64,000 bases of DNA, taken from contig JAIXSQ010000015.1 of the NCBI GenBank assembly GCA_027484575.1, positions 266,324 through 330,323 of the forward strand, in the 5' to 3' direction. The number at the start of each line of letters is the position of its first letter. The stretch's first letter is position 1. This DNA comes from Comamonadaceae bacterium. GTDB taxonomy: Bacteria; Pseudomonadota; Gammaproteobacteria; Burkholderiales; Burkholderiaceae_C. Below, piece after piece: positions 52,255-61,143 of this stretch. The notes beneath the pieces were generated by a model that had not been told where the DNA came from, ran no database searches, and saw only the letters and a list, made by a program, of their open reading frames with translations. The position numbers and the translations under genes are program-made.

Positions 52255-54405
52255 ATGAGGGTAGTCCTTATAACCAATCAGCCGACCCCGTATCGAACGC
52301 CGGTGTTCGAACTGGCTGCGAGACAAGACGATATCGATCTGCATGTACTTTATTGCTCCTCCAAGGAGCCAGATCGTGAATGGGATCCGTTGGCTCTGGT
52401 TGGCGGTGCGACCGTTCTGCGGGGACGGGCGCTAAAGCTCCGCGGAAGATTCATCCACTGGAACCTCGCAGTGTTCGGCGCGTTGCGTGAGAGTCAGCCC
52501 GACGTTGTAATAACGACCGGATTCAACCCGACTCATCTTATGGCTTTTGCTTGGACCATGCTCAGCAATCGCAAGCATATCGTGATGACTGATGGAACAC
52601 TGCGTTCCGAAGCGACCTTGTCTTGGCTCCACCGTCTGGTCCGGCGATTAGTGTTCAAGCAGTCGTCAGGGTTTGTATGTGCTGCTACTGGCGGACTGGA
52701 TCTGTATGCCACGTATGGCATCGATCCCCGAAAATGCTTCAAGTCTTGCCTTGCGGTAGACAATGACCGATTTGTGCTCGCCAGTTCGAATCCCCGGGTT
52801 TATGACGTTGCATTTTCCGGGCGCCTTGTACCTGTCAAAAATCCGTTATTCGCGCTACGTGTGGCGGCGACTGCGGCCGCTCGTCTAGGACGCCGATTGA
52901 GGATGGCGATTTTTGGCTCTGGTCCCCTTCTTGACGAAATGAGTCGCCTCGCCGATGAGTTGGCGGATCAACTCGATGTACATTTCTTTGGCTTTTTGAA
53001 GCAAGCCGATCTGCCGGCTGCGTACGGCCAGTGCAAGGTGCTGCTTGTCCCCTCGGCTTGGGAACCTTGGGGTCTCGTCGTCAACGAGGCAACGGCGGCT
53101 GGTCTGAATGTTCTGGCAAGTGAGCATGTTGGCGCAGCTGAGGAGTTGGTGTCGGATGGCATCAATGGATTCAGGATCAATCAATTAAGTCTCGAAGTCT
53201 GGGCTGGCAAGCTCGTTGAGATACTAGACCGAAAAAACTTTCCAGTGCCCAATTTGTTCGGTCAAAAAGCCGTTCGTTCTTTCACATTTGAGCGCGCTGC
53301 GTCGGGGCTGGTTGAGGCGTGTCGTCATGCTATGCGGCCACGCGGTAAGCGAGTCGTCATCGTTCAACGACGGATTCCGCACTACCGGGTTGAATTCTTC
53401 GATTTGCTGAGAGATAAACTTCTCGCCAAGGGTGTCGAACTGCATGTTGTGGCGGGGGGCGCAACTGAAGTCGAGGAGAGTCGAAAAGACGGTGGTCGCC
53501 TTTCTTGGGCGTCTTCAGTTTCGCAGCGAAGTATCGGTTCGCATCTCTATATGCTCAGGTTCAAGGGTGAGCTGCGCGACGCGGACTTAGTTGTTTTCCC
53601 TCACGAGGCGCGGCTCATCAATATCCATTCCGCTTTTTTTCTGAAGTCAAAGAGGCGAAAGCTCGCGTTCTGGGGGCATGGGCAAAATTTTCAGAATCCC
53701 AATCGCGTCGCTGAGCACTTGAAGGCGGTCGAGGCTCGCAAGGCAGATCATTTTTTTGCCTATACCGCGCTTTCGGCAGAGTACCTGCGTGGGATTGGAG
53801 TCGATCCAAGGCGCATCACTGTGTTGAATAACTCAGTGTCTGTGAGCGTTGTGCCCGATGTTCAGCCGGCCAGGGGATGCCGCGCAGCGTACGTTGGAAC
53901 TCTTTACGCCGAGAAGCGCATAGAGGTATTGCTAAGAGTAGCTGGTCGGCTAGCAGTTGCAATTGATGGCTTCGAGCTTCATGTAATCGGAGCTGGGCCG
54001 GACGAGGGTTTAGTCCGGACAATGGCTGAGTCCAGCAGTTGGCTGAAATGGCATGGCGCTGTCACTGGTGATTCCAAGCAAGAAATTCTCGAGTGCTGTC
54101 ATGTGCACCTGTGCCCTGGAATGGTGGGAGTTAACATCGTGGATGCTTTTGCTGCAGCATTGCCGACTATTACGATGGATCATGGAGTTCACTCGCCTGA
54201 AGTCGTCTATTTAGAGACAAACGTGAACGGACTCATCGTGCCGGATTGTGAGGAGGAATTCTTCGTCGGTGTGCTGAGTCTATTAACGGATCCGGGTAGG
54301 CTTTACCGCATGCGAAGCGAAGCCCTTGCGAGCGCACGCCGTTATACGGTCGGTAAGATGGCTGATAACTTTGCGGACGGCATATTGAATTGTCTTGCTC
54401 GATGA
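52255..54405 (+). CDS. Tandem double-domain glycosyltransferase (two GT4-like units)
   Basis: This 716-residue protein is made of two GT-B glycosyltransferases in line. Unit 1 (residues 1 to about 355) opens VVLITNQPTPYRTPVFELA and has the donor loop EPWGLVVNEATAAGLNVLAS near 280. Unit 2 (from about 362) opens VVIVQRRIPHYRVEFFDLL and has VNIVDAFAAALPTITMDHG near 625. The two openings are alike, so the gene probably arose by fusion of related enzymes. No membrane helix is seen. It might add two successive sugars. It starts on the base after the flippase stop and its stop overlaps the next start (ATGA). Confidence 0.85.
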   Translation: MRVVLITNQPTPYRTPVFELAARQDDIDLHVLYCSSKEPDREWDPLALVGGATVLRGRALKLRGRFIHWNLAVFGALRESQPDVVITTGFNPTHLMAFAWTMLSNRKHIVMTDGTLRSEATLSWLHRLVRRLVFKQSSGFVCAATGGLDLYATYGIDPRKCFKSCLAVDNDRFVLASSNPRVYDVAFSGRLVPVKNPLFALRVAATAAARLGRRLRMAIFGSGPLLDEMSRLADELADQLDVHFFGFLKQADLPAAYGQCKVLLVPSAWEPWGLVVNEATAAGLNVLASEHVGAAEELVSDGINGFRINQLSLEVWAGKLVEILDRKNFPVPNLFGQKAVRSFTFERAASGLVEACRHAMRPRGKRVVIVQRRIPHYRVEFFDLLRDKLLAKGVELHVVAGGATEVEESRKDGGRLSWASSVSQRSIGSHLYMLRFKGELRDADLVVFPHEARLINIHSAFFLKSKRRKLAFWGHGQNFQNPNRVAEHLKAVEARKADHFFAYTALSAEYLRGIGVDPRRITVLNNSVSVSVVPDVQPARGCRAAYVGTLYAEKRIEVLLRVAGRLAVAIDGFELHVIGAGPDEGLVRTMAESSSWLKWHGAVTGDSKQEILECCHVHLCPGMVGVNIVDAFAAALPTITMDHGVHSPEVVYLETNVNGLIVPDCEEEFFVGVLSLLTDPGRLYRMRSEALASARRYTVGKMADNFADGILNCLAR

Positions 54406-55547
54406 AAGCGTTGCTCGTCCACAACTACTACGCTGTTCGTGGTGGCGAGGACATGGTCTTTGATGCTGAATGCGATCTACTCAGATCCGCTGGCGTGAAT
54501 GTAGTTACGTTCACGGTTTCTAACAAGAGGATCAAGGGTCTGTGCCAACGTGTTTCGGTTGCAGTTGGGGTCGTCTTTTCAGTCGTCACATTCTTTCGCC
54601 TCTTGTGGTGTTTGCTGCGGGAGCGCCCAGATGTTGCGCACGTCCACAACTATTTCCCGCAGTTGAGCCCGTCAGTATTCTTTGCGTGCGCTGCAGCCCG
54701 AGTGCCGGTTGTGCACACGCTTCACAATTTTCGGGCTATTTGTCCGACTGCAACTTTCCTGTTCCGTGGCCAGATCGCATTGCGCTCTATTGCTGAGGGG
54801 CCTTGGTGGGCGGTCCGTCATAAGGTCTATAGGGACTCGGTCATTGGGACGTTGCTTTTGGCTTGCTCTATATCGATCCACCGTCGGATTGGCACGTGGG
54901 TTCGACTGGTTGACCGGTTTCTCGTCTTCACGCCGTTTGCATTGGAGATTTTCGCTGAGGCGGGGTTTCCACGCGCGAAGCTTGTCATCAAACCGAATTT
55001 CGCAAGTGAACCTCTGGCGTCAGTGGGGGAGCAACCCAGAAACGGGTTTCTCTATGTCGGCAGGTTGTCGCGTGAAAAGGGCGTGGAGCACCTCTTAGAG
55101 GCTTCGAGAATCGCTGGTGTGGCGGTGAGTTTTGCTGGCACAGGTGATCTTGGTGCGCTGTTGAAGCGCGAAGGCGCGGATCTGATTGGAGAGTTAAAGC
55201 CAGATGAGGTTCTCTACGCGATGGCGCGATGTTCTGCCCTGGTCGTTCCTAGCATATGTTTTGAAGGGTTCCCGAGGGTCATCGTTGAAGCTATGGCGTT
55301 AGGTGTGCCCGTCATTGCCAGTGACATTGGACCCCTGCGCCATATTGTTGAGGATGGCGTCACCGGGCTTCTAGTGCCCCCGGGCGATGTAAATGCACTT
55401 GCGTCAGTTTTGCGCGACACAGGGGAAGATGCGTTGCGAAGTCTAGGTGCCGCGGCGAAGGAAAAGTATCTCGCCGCTTACACCCCTCAGCAGAATCTCA
55501 GTCAGCTACTGGAGATTTACTCGGAGATTGCTGCATGCAAAAATTGA
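54402..55547 (+). CDS. Glycosyltransferase family 4 protein
   Basis: This 381-residue GT4 enzyme has the N-terminal acceptor motif VHNYYAVRGGEDMVFDAE near residue 6, a DVAHVHNYFPQLSPSVF block near 77, and the C-terminal donor domain with FLYVGRLSREKGVEHLL near 217 and SICFEGFPRVIVEAMALGVPVIAS near 284 (the E-x7-E motif). It would transfer a sugar from a nucleotide donor to the growing lipid-linked repeat unit. The start overlaps the double glycosyltransferase stop, and its end overlaps the next gene by 13 bp. Base composition is low in G+C like the rest of the island. Confidence 0.92.
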   Translation: MKALLVHNYYAVRGGEDMVFDAECDLLRSAGVNVVTFTVSNKRIKGLCQRVSVAVGVVFSVVTFFRLLWCLLRERPDVAHVHNYFPQLSPSVFFACAAARVPVVHTLHNFRAICPTATFLFRGQIALRSIAEGPWWAVRHKVYRDSVIGTLLLACSISIHRRIGTWVRLVDRFLVFTPFALEIFAEAGFPRAKLVIKPNFASEPLASVGEQPRNGFLYVGRLSREKGVEHLLEASRIAGVAVSFAGTGDLGALLKREGADLIGELKPDEVLYAMARCSALVVPSICFEGFPRVIVEAMALGVPVIASDIGPLRHIVEDGVTGLLVPPGDVNALASVLRDTGEDALRSLGAAAKEKYLAAYTPQQNLSQLLEIYSEIAACKN

Positions 55548-56311
55548 ATGTATCTGGTGTAGAGTTCTCGTGTGGATCTATGGCGGATGCCGTAAATGCG
55601 TTGCAGTCGATGGTAAATTCCTCGAGATCTGGCTATGTAGTTTTTTCAAACGTTCATTCATTTACTCTGGCACTCGACGACCCAGATTTTCGTGCCTCTT
55701 TAAATGATGCTTCACTTTGTTTGCCTGATGGATGGCCAGTCGCTTTTTGGATGCGCCGTTCCGGTATGCGGAAGCAGAGACGGGTGGCCGGACCGGATTT
55801 TATGGGCGCCTATCTGAGCAATGTCGCTCGCGATGGAGGCAAAGTCCTGTTCTATGGCTCTTCGCCTGCTACGCTTGAACGGCTGCAGGTCGTTGTGCAG
55901 CAGCGATATCCTGGGTTACGCGCCGATTTCATAGCTCCTCCATTTCGTCAGCTCACCCCGGATGAGGAAGATGCTGTCATTGCGCGGTTCAATGCTTCAG
56001 GCGCGTCAACGATTTGGGTGGGCCTTGGCTGTCCTAAGCAGGAACTTTGGATGAGGAGGGTTTCCGCGCGGGTCATTCCAGTGATGCTTGGCGTTGGTGC
56101 TGCCTTCGAATTCGAGGCGGGGACAAAACCTCGTGCCCCACTATGGATGAGATCCTTTGGGCTAGAGTGGGTGCACAGGCTTTATAGTGAGCCGAACCGT
56201 CTTTGGCGCCGCTATCTAGGGAGTAACTTCCGATTTGTGTTTGAGTTCGCGGCTTTTACTGCGCGGCAGTGTGTTAAACTGCTGCTGCAGCCGAAGTGGC
56301 GAAATCGGTAG
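55535..56311 (+). CDS. WecG/TagA/CpsF-family glycosyltransferase
   Basis: This 258-residue transferase of the WecG/TagA family (GT26) usually adds the second sugar or last repeat-unit sugar. Conserved blocks are VVFSNVHSFTLALDDPDFR near residue 34, CLPDGWPVAFWMRRSG near 62, GPDFMGAYL near 86, and VGLGCPKQELWM near 166. The basic C-terminus (ARQCVKLLLQPKWRNR) may dock to the membrane. Oddly, the last 22 bp lie inside the 5' end of tRNA-Leu, so its final seven residues and stop are tRNA sequence. This points to a recombination junction at the tRNA. It overlaps the GT4 gene by 13 bp. Confidence 0.9.
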   Translation: MQKLNVSGVEFSCGSMADAVNALQSMVNSSRSGYVVFSNVHSFTLALDDPDFRASLNDASLCLPDGWPVAFWMRRSGMRKQRRVAGPDFMGAYLSNVARDGGKVLFYGSSPATLERLQVVVQQRYPGLRADFIAPPFRQLTPDEEDAVIARFNASGASTIWVGLGCPKQELWMRRVSARVIPVMLGVGAAFEFEAGTKPRAPLWMRSFGLEWVHRLYSEPNRLWRRYLGSNFRFVFEFAAFTARQCVKLLLQPKWRNR

Positions 56312-56376
56312 ACGCAGCAGACTCAAAATCTGCCGGTGGCAACACCGTCCCGGTTCGATTCCGGGCTTCGGCACCA
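56290..56376 (+). tRNA. tRNA-Leu, anticodon CAA
   Basis: All parts of the cloverleaf are visible: acceptor stem GCCGAAG/CTTCGGC, D arm, anticodon stem GCAGA/TCTGC around the loop CTCAAAA (anticodon CAA, reading UUG), a long variable arm typical of class II Leu tRNA (CGGTGGCAACACCG), the T arm CCCGG-TTCGATT-CCGGG, and an encoded CCA end at 56374-56376. Its first 22 bases overlap the end of the WecG-family gene. A terminator follows after 10 bp. Confidence 0.97.
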
Positions 56377-56386
56377 CAATGAAGAA

Positions 56387-56413
56387 GGGCCCCGCAGTGC
56401 GGGGCCCTTTGCT
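56387..56413 (+). terminator. Rho-independent terminator after tRNA-Leu
   Basis: A 9-bp G+C stem (56387-56395 with 56399-56407) around AGT is followed by TTTGCTTT. It would end the tRNA and any island transcript. The reverse-strand lipoprotein gene ends 17 bp further and could use the same stem, but without a T-run on that side. Confidence 0.85.
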
Positions 56414-56429
56414 TTGGGGCGTTTGGTCG

Positions 56430-57029
56430 CTAGAAGGCGCCGGTGATGCCCGTGATCTGCTGCACCGACGTCGTGGTGATGGTCTGGGGCACGACCGCGT
56501 TGCTCTGGGTGTACAGCGTCACCGTCCCGGTCGGGCTGACTGCCATGGTCACCTGCGTGGTCGTCGTGGTTCCCTGGAAATTGACAGTCACGGGCACCGT
56601 CTTGGGCGAGCCGTCGGCCACCAGCTGCGAGTTGGTGCGGATCTCGCAGGGGTTGATCACGATTTCGGTGTTCAAGGGCGCGGCACCCGGGGGCAGCCCG
56701 CTGGGCGCGGAGGTGATCGTGAACTTGCACGAGCCGTAGGCCAGCTGCCCCGTCACGGTCACGCCGTTGATCACCGCCGAAAAGGTGCTCGCGCTTGTCA
56801 GCGTGAGGGTGGTCGGCACACCGGGCGCGAGGCCGGGCACCCCGCCCGGAAAGGCCAGCGGGACGCCGACCAGCGACTGCGCGAGGGCAGGGCCGGTGCT
56901 CGCGTTCACGGGCAGGACGGCCGCCGCGGGCAGCACGGTGGTGGACGACGGTGCGGCGCTGCCGCCGCCACCGCAGGCCACCAAGGTGGCGACGACAGCG
57001 GCCGTGGCGGCGAATTTGATCAGTTGCAT
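56430..57029 (-). CDS. Putative lipoprotein of unknown function
   Basis: This 199-residue protein has a lipoprotein signal peptide (lipobox LVAC, with Cys at residue 19) followed by a Gly/Ser linker. The mature part is rich in Thr, Val, Ala and Pro, poor in charge, and looks like an extended beta-sheet domain. It contains two cysteines (near 102 and 128) that could pair. No family was recognised. It should be anchored in a membrane facing the periplasm. It is transcribed away from the YjbH-like gene, with a 132-bp shared upstream region, and its composition is back at host level. Confidence 0.72.
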   Translation of the reverse strand: MQLIKFAATAAVVATLVACGGGGSAAPSSTTVLPAAAVLPVNASTGPALAQSLVGVPLAFPGGVPGLAPGVPTTLTLTSASTFSAVINGVTVTGQLAYGSCKFTITSAPSGLPPGAAPLNTEIVINPCEIRTNSQLVADGSPKTVPVTVNFQGTTTTTQVTMAVSPTGTVTLYTQSNAVVPQTITTTSVQQITGITGAF

Positions 57030-57161
57030 GTTCGGTGTTCCCCTTCAGTTGACAACAGCGGGGGAGCCTACCTTGAACGTTTCTAGACGTAAATACCCGA
57101 AACATGCGGTGTTGTGGAAGTGGGAGCTTGCTTAAGCATCTTCGTTACCATCGGCAAGCTC

Positions 57162-59369
57162 ATGCACACCCGTTTCCTCGCCCTTGCAGCCCTGGGCTGC
57201 ACCCTTCCTGCCTTCGCCGTCGAACCCACCTTGGCCCAGGCGGGTTTCACGGGCTTGGGGATTACACCGACCGCTCAACTGCTGGGCTGGGGTCGGATGG
57301 GCTATGCCTACGACAACCAGCTCCCCGGCATTCCCCGCGACCCCACCGGGCACAACCACGTGGTGGGCTTCGGGTTCTGGCCCAACCTCGAGTTCGCAGG
57401 CCGGCTGGCGACCAACAGCAGCAACGTCAGCTGCTTCGGCTCACCCGGCTGCGGTGCGCGTGACCTCTCGGGCTCCGGCAAGCTGGCCATCCCGTTGGAT
57501 GCGGCGGGCCGCTGGCATGGTGCGCTGGGCGCCACCGACGTGGGCGGCGCCGCGACGTACTACCGCACCTTCTATGGCGTGGTGACCTTTGACAACGGCC
57601 CCTTCCAGGCCAGTGCCGGCGCAGCGCGCCGCAGCGGCAACGGCATCCAGGGCTCACGCTCCCCGCTCGATGGGCCGTTTGCGAGCCTGGCCTGGCAGCC
57701 ACTGCCACTTGTGCGCGGCCATGTCGAATACGCCGACGGGCAGGCCTGGGCCGGCGTGCGCTTGTTCGCACCCGATGCCTGGGTCCCGGCCGGCTGGCAA
57801 GCCTCCATCGGCGTCAACCAGCGCCTGAGCGGCACCAACCTCACCGAGCGCTCCTGGGTGTCTGCCACCTTGAGCCTGCCGCTCTACCGCACGCCCACCA
57901 CCCCGGCGCGGACGCCGGCCCTGGCAGCAGCGCCGATGGCTCCCGTGACCCCCGCGCCTACGCCCTCCGCACAGGCTTCCGCGCAGCCCACCAACTCCGG
58001 GCTGGTGGCGCCCTTGCAGGTCCCGGCTGCGCCGCCGCAGGCACCGGCCACTGCTGTCGACGACGCCCTGCTGCGCAAGCTGGCCGACACGCTGCAGGCG
58101 CGCGGCCTCGAGGACATCGGCATTGGGCGTGCGCCCGACGGCACGGTGGCCGTGCGCGCCAACAACGGCAGCTACCAGGCCAACATGGCCGACGGCGTGG
58201 GTGCCGCGCTCGGTGCCATCGCCGCAACGTTGGGCGACAGCCGGGCCGGCTACCGGCTCTTGGTCACGCAGCGGCAGCTGCCGGTGGTCGGCGTCACCGG
58301 CCAGGCCGACTGCCTGCGCGAATGGATCGCCACCGGTGGCAACGCCTGCACCGCCGGGCAACTGTCCACCCCGGCCAGCGCGGGCCTGCAGTCGCTGCAC
58401 GCCGGCGTGCAGTGGCTGGTCGAGCGGCAGGCCCCGGCCTGGCAGCGCTTGCGCGTGGGCATCAGCCCGGCGCTGCGCACCGCCATCGGCACCGAGGTGG
58501 GCGCGCTCGACTACAGCATCGGCGCCATCGTCGGGGCCGAGTTGCCGCTGTGGGCCGGTGCCACCGTCGATGCCGCGGTCAGCGTGCCCTTGGCCCACAC
58601 CAGCGATTTCGACCGTGGTCAGGTGTTCGGCAACCGCCGGGTGCGCAGCGGGGCCGAACGCATCGCGTTCACGCAGACGCTGCGGCTGCCCGTCGAGCGC
58701 TGGCTGGCGTTCGGCCAGCCGCAACCGGCTGGCGACGCGCCCAGCGCCTGGACCGCGCAGCTCACGGCCGGCCGCATCGGCGGCATCTACGACGGTGTGC
58801 TCGGCGGCCTGCGCTGGGAGCCGGGCGACGGGCGCCACCGGCTGTCGGCCCAGGGCGGGATGTTCAGCAACAACCGCGATGGCCAGGCCGACAACCCCTG
58901 GCCGGGCCTGGTCACGGCCAAGCCGCTGCTGGGCAGCTACCGCTACAGCTTCATGCCTACGCGCACCGACCTCGAAGCCACCGCCGGCCAGTTCATGAAC
59001 AACGACCGCGGCCTGCAGCTGGCCGTACGCCAGTGGTTCGACGACGTGACGGTGGGCGTGACCTACAAGCGCACGCGCTACATCAACGACACCCGCACGG
59101 CGCAGTTGCTGGGCGTGGAGCTCACCCTGCCGATCGGCCCGCGGCAGGACTGGCAGGCCGGCCGGCACCTGCAGTTCGGCGGCACGCCCCGCTTCGAGCA
59201 CCGGGTCGAGACCACGGTGCGCACCGGCGTGGGCGGCAACCCGATCCGCCCCGGGCGCGGTGTCTCGCCGCCGACGCCCGACCTGAACGACTTCGCGAAC
59301 TCCGACCGCAGTGGCCTGGCCTGGTGGCAGGACAACGTGCGCCGCGTGCGCGAAGCGGCTGCCCGCTGA
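57162..59369 (+). CDS. YjbH-domain outer-membrane protein
   Basis: This 735-residue exported protein has a signal peptide at 1-20 (ending AFAVE). It is related to YjbH (DUF940), a predicted outer-membrane beta-barrel encoded in exopolysaccharide operons. Seen are the PTAQLLGWGRMGYAYDNQLPG opening, alternating amphipathic strands, and the C-terminal GIYDGVLGGLRWEPGDGRHRL, QWFDDVTVGVTYKRTRY and SDRSGLAWWQDNVRRVR blocks. A Pro/Ala/Thr-rich stretch of about 55 residues (about 264-318) separates an N-terminal barrel part from the rest. It lies just before wza-wzb-wzc and likely helps secretion of that polymer. Start 57162 was chosen for the signal peptide. Confidence 0.83.
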   Translation: MHTRFLALAALGCTLPAFAVEPTLAQAGFTGLGITPTAQLLGWGRMGYAYDNQLPGIPRDPTGHNHVVGFGFWPNLEFAGRLATNSSNVSCFGSPGCGARDLSGSGKLAIPLDAAGRWHGALGATDVGGAATYYRTFYGVVTFDNGPFQASAGAARRSGNGIQGSRSPLDGPFASLAWQPLPLVRGHVEYADGQAWAGVRLFAPDAWVPAGWQASIGVNQRLSGTNLTERSWVSATLSLPLYRTPTTPARTPALAAAPMAPVTPAPTPSAQASAQPTNSGLVAPLQVPAAPPQAPATAVDDALLRKLADTLQARGLEDIGIGRAPDGTVAVRANNGSYQANMADGVGAALGAIAATLGDSRAGYRLLVTQRQLPVVGVTGQADCLREWIATGGNACTAGQLSTPASAGLQSLHAGVQWLVERQAPAWQRLRVGISPALRTAIGTEVGALDYSIGAIVGAELPLWAGATVDAAVSVPLAHTSDFDRGQVFGNRRVRSGAERIAFTQTLRLPVERWLAFGQPQPAGDAPSAWTAQLTAGRIGGIYDGVLGGLRWEPGDGRHRLSAQGGMFSNNRDGQADNPWPGLVTAKPLLGSYRYSFMPTRTDLEATAGQFMNNDRGLQLAVRQWFDDVTVGVTYKRTRYINDTRTAQLLGVELTLPIGPRQDWQAGRHLQFGGTPRFEHRVETTVRTGVGGNPIRPGRGVSPPTPDLNDFANSDRSGLAWWQDNVRRVREAAAR

Positions 59370-59526
59370 ACATCGGCCGCGTGACACCCGGCTGGGTGTG
59401 ACGCAGTGCCTGTAATTCCTTGTGGTTGAGTTGTTTCATCACGATGGGGTATCGGTGCGGTCGGGTTGCACAGGTACAGTTCACGTTTTGTCACAAAGCA
59501 CGACCTTGGACGAGAGGCAGCACACG

Positions 59527-60699
59527 ATGGGGAAGACCGCGAGCGCGGGGAACGGACGCGCGGTCCGGTGGCTGGCGGCTGTGACGCTGGCAGCGCTGCT
59601 GGGGGGCTGCGCGGTGGTGACGGTGCCCGGTTTCGACTACGCCGATCCGGGCACGCGCAGCAGCGTGCCGCTGGGACAGGTGGTGCCGGCCGATGCCAAC
59701 AACCCGCCCCAGGGCTCCATCACGCCGATCACGCCGCAGCTGGTACAGGCGCAGCAACAGGCGCGGCCGCGCGAGCTGCCACCCGAAGTGCGGGCGCTGT
59801 TTGGCACGCCGAAGCAGTACACGATCGGGCCCAGCGACGTGATCAGCATCGTCGTGTTCGACCACCCGGAGCTGTCGCCCCCGCCCGGCACGGTCATCAC
59901 CAACGCTGCCGACCCCACCGGCGTGAGCCCGGCGCCGGGCTTCATCGTCGGCGGCGACGGCCAGATCAGCTTTCCCTTCATCGGCCGCCTGCAGGTCGCC
60001 GGCCTGACGGCCATCGAGGCCACCGAGCTGCTGCAGCAGCGCCTGGCGCGCTACCTGAAGGAGCCGCAGGTCAGCGTGCGTATCGTGTCGTTCCGCAGCC
60101 GCCGCGCCTTCGTCGAAGGCGAGGTGCGCGCACCGGGCACGCAGGTCTTCACCGACGTGCCCATGACGCTGCCCGAGGCGATCAACCGTGCCGGCGGCAT
60201 CACGCCCACGGGCGACCGCTCCAACATCACGCTCACCCGCGGCGAACGGACCATCCGGCTCGACCTGCTGGAACTGCAGGACCTGGGCGTCAACCCCAAC
60301 CGCATCCTGCTGGAGCCCGGCGACCTGGTCACGGTGCGCAGCCGCGACGACGGCAAGGTGTTCGTCATGGGCGAGATCTCGCGGCCGTCCGCGCTGCAGA
60401 TGCGCAATGGCCGCCTCACGCTCAACGAGGCCCTGGGCGAGGCCGGTGGCCCCAACCTGGGCACCGCCAACACCAGCCAGATCTACGTGATCCGCAACAC
60501 GGCCAATGCCGCCAGCCCGGCGGTGTTCCACCTGAACGCGTCCAACCCGGCTGCCCTGGCGCTGGCCGAGAACTTCGCCTTGCGCCCGCGCGACGTGGTC
60601 TACATCGACCCGGTACCGCTGGTGAACTGGAACCGCGTGGTCTCGCTCATCCTGCCCTCGGCCACCGTGCTGAACCAGGGCGCCAACACCGTCCGTTGA
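59527..60699 (+). CDS. wza: Polysaccharide export outer-membrane lipoprotein (Wza-like)
   Basis: This 390-residue lipoprotein forms the outer-membrane channel for capsule or exopolysaccharide. The lipobox LLGGC (Cys at residue 26) follows a hydrophobic core. Then come the Poly_export domain (YTIGPSDVISIVVFDHPEL near 98, GDGQISFPFIGRLQVAGLT near 149, EPQVSVRI near 179) and two SLBB beta-grasp domains (RRAFVEGEVRAPG near 191, VFVMGEISRPSALQM near 279). The ATG at 59527 gives a proper lipoprotein signal. Its stop overlaps the wzb start (TGATG). It works with the Wzc-like kinase encoded two genes on. Confidence 0.94.
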   Translation: MGKTASAGNGRAVRWLAAVTLAALLGGCAVVTVPGFDYADPGTRSSVPLGQVVPADANNPPQGSITPITPQLVQAQQQARPRELPPEVRALFGTPKQYTIGPSDVISIVVFDHPELSPPPGTVITNAADPTGVSPAPGFIVGGDGQISFPFIGRLQVAGLTAIEATELLQQRLARYLKEPQVSVRIVSFRSRRAFVEGEVRAPGTQVFTDVPMTLPEAINRAGGITPTGDRSNITLTRGERTIRLDLLELQDLGVNPNRILLEPGDLVTVRSRDDGKVFVMGEISRPSALQMRNGRLTLNEALGEAGGPNLGTANTSQIYVIRNTANAASPAVFHLNASNPAALALAENFALRPRDVVYIDPVPLVNWNRVVSLILPSATVLNQGANTVR

Positions 60700-61130
60700 T
60701 GCAGCGCCTGCTCGTCCTGTGCGAAGGCAACATCTGCCGCAGCCCCATGGCGCAGGCTGTGCTGGCCGCCGCCCTGCCGGCGCTGTCGGTGCAGAGCGCC
60801 GGGCTGGGCGCGCTGGTCGGTGCACCGGCCGACGAGACCGCCACCAGCCTGATGCAGGCCCGCGGGCTCGACCTGGCGGCGCACCGCGCCGTGCAGGTCA
60901 ATGCCGCCCTGTGCAGCCAGGCCGACCTGATCCTGGTGATGGAGCAGGAACAGCGCGCCCGCGTCGAGGCGCTGTACCCGCAGGTGCGCGGCAAGGTGTT
61001 CCGCATCGGTCACCACCTGCAGCAGGACGTGCCCGACCCCTACCGCCAGGGGGAGCAGGCCTTCCGCCATGCCCTGGCCCTGATTGACCGCGGGGTGGCC
61101 GAGTGGCTGCCGCGCATCCGCAAGCTTTGA
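60699..61130 (+). CDS. wzb: Low-molecular-weight protein-tyrosine phosphatase (Wzb-like)
   Basis: This 143-residue phosphatase removes phosphate from the Wzc kinase. The P-loop CEGNICRSPMAQ (C-x5-R-S) lies at residues about 7-18 with nucleophile Cys7, and the general-acid Asp is in VPDPYRQG near 111. The size is that of bacterial Wzb/Ptp. The start overlaps the wza stop, and wzc follows after 13 bp, giving the standard wza-wzb-wzc order. Confidence 0.95.
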   Translation: MQRLLVLCEGNICRSPMAQAVLAAALPALSVQSAGLGALVGAPADETATSLMQARGLDLAAHRAVQVNAALCSQADLILVMEQEQRARVEALYPQVRGKVFRIGHHLQQDVPDPYRQGEQAFRHALALIDRGVAEWLPRIRKL

Positions 61131-61143
61131 AAGGAGGCATGCC

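Noticed and set aside
49850..56376. Integrative element using tRNA-Leu as attachment site.
   Set aside because: No integrase gene and no second copy of the tRNA 3' end were found, and the foreign DNA is on the 5' side of the tRNA.
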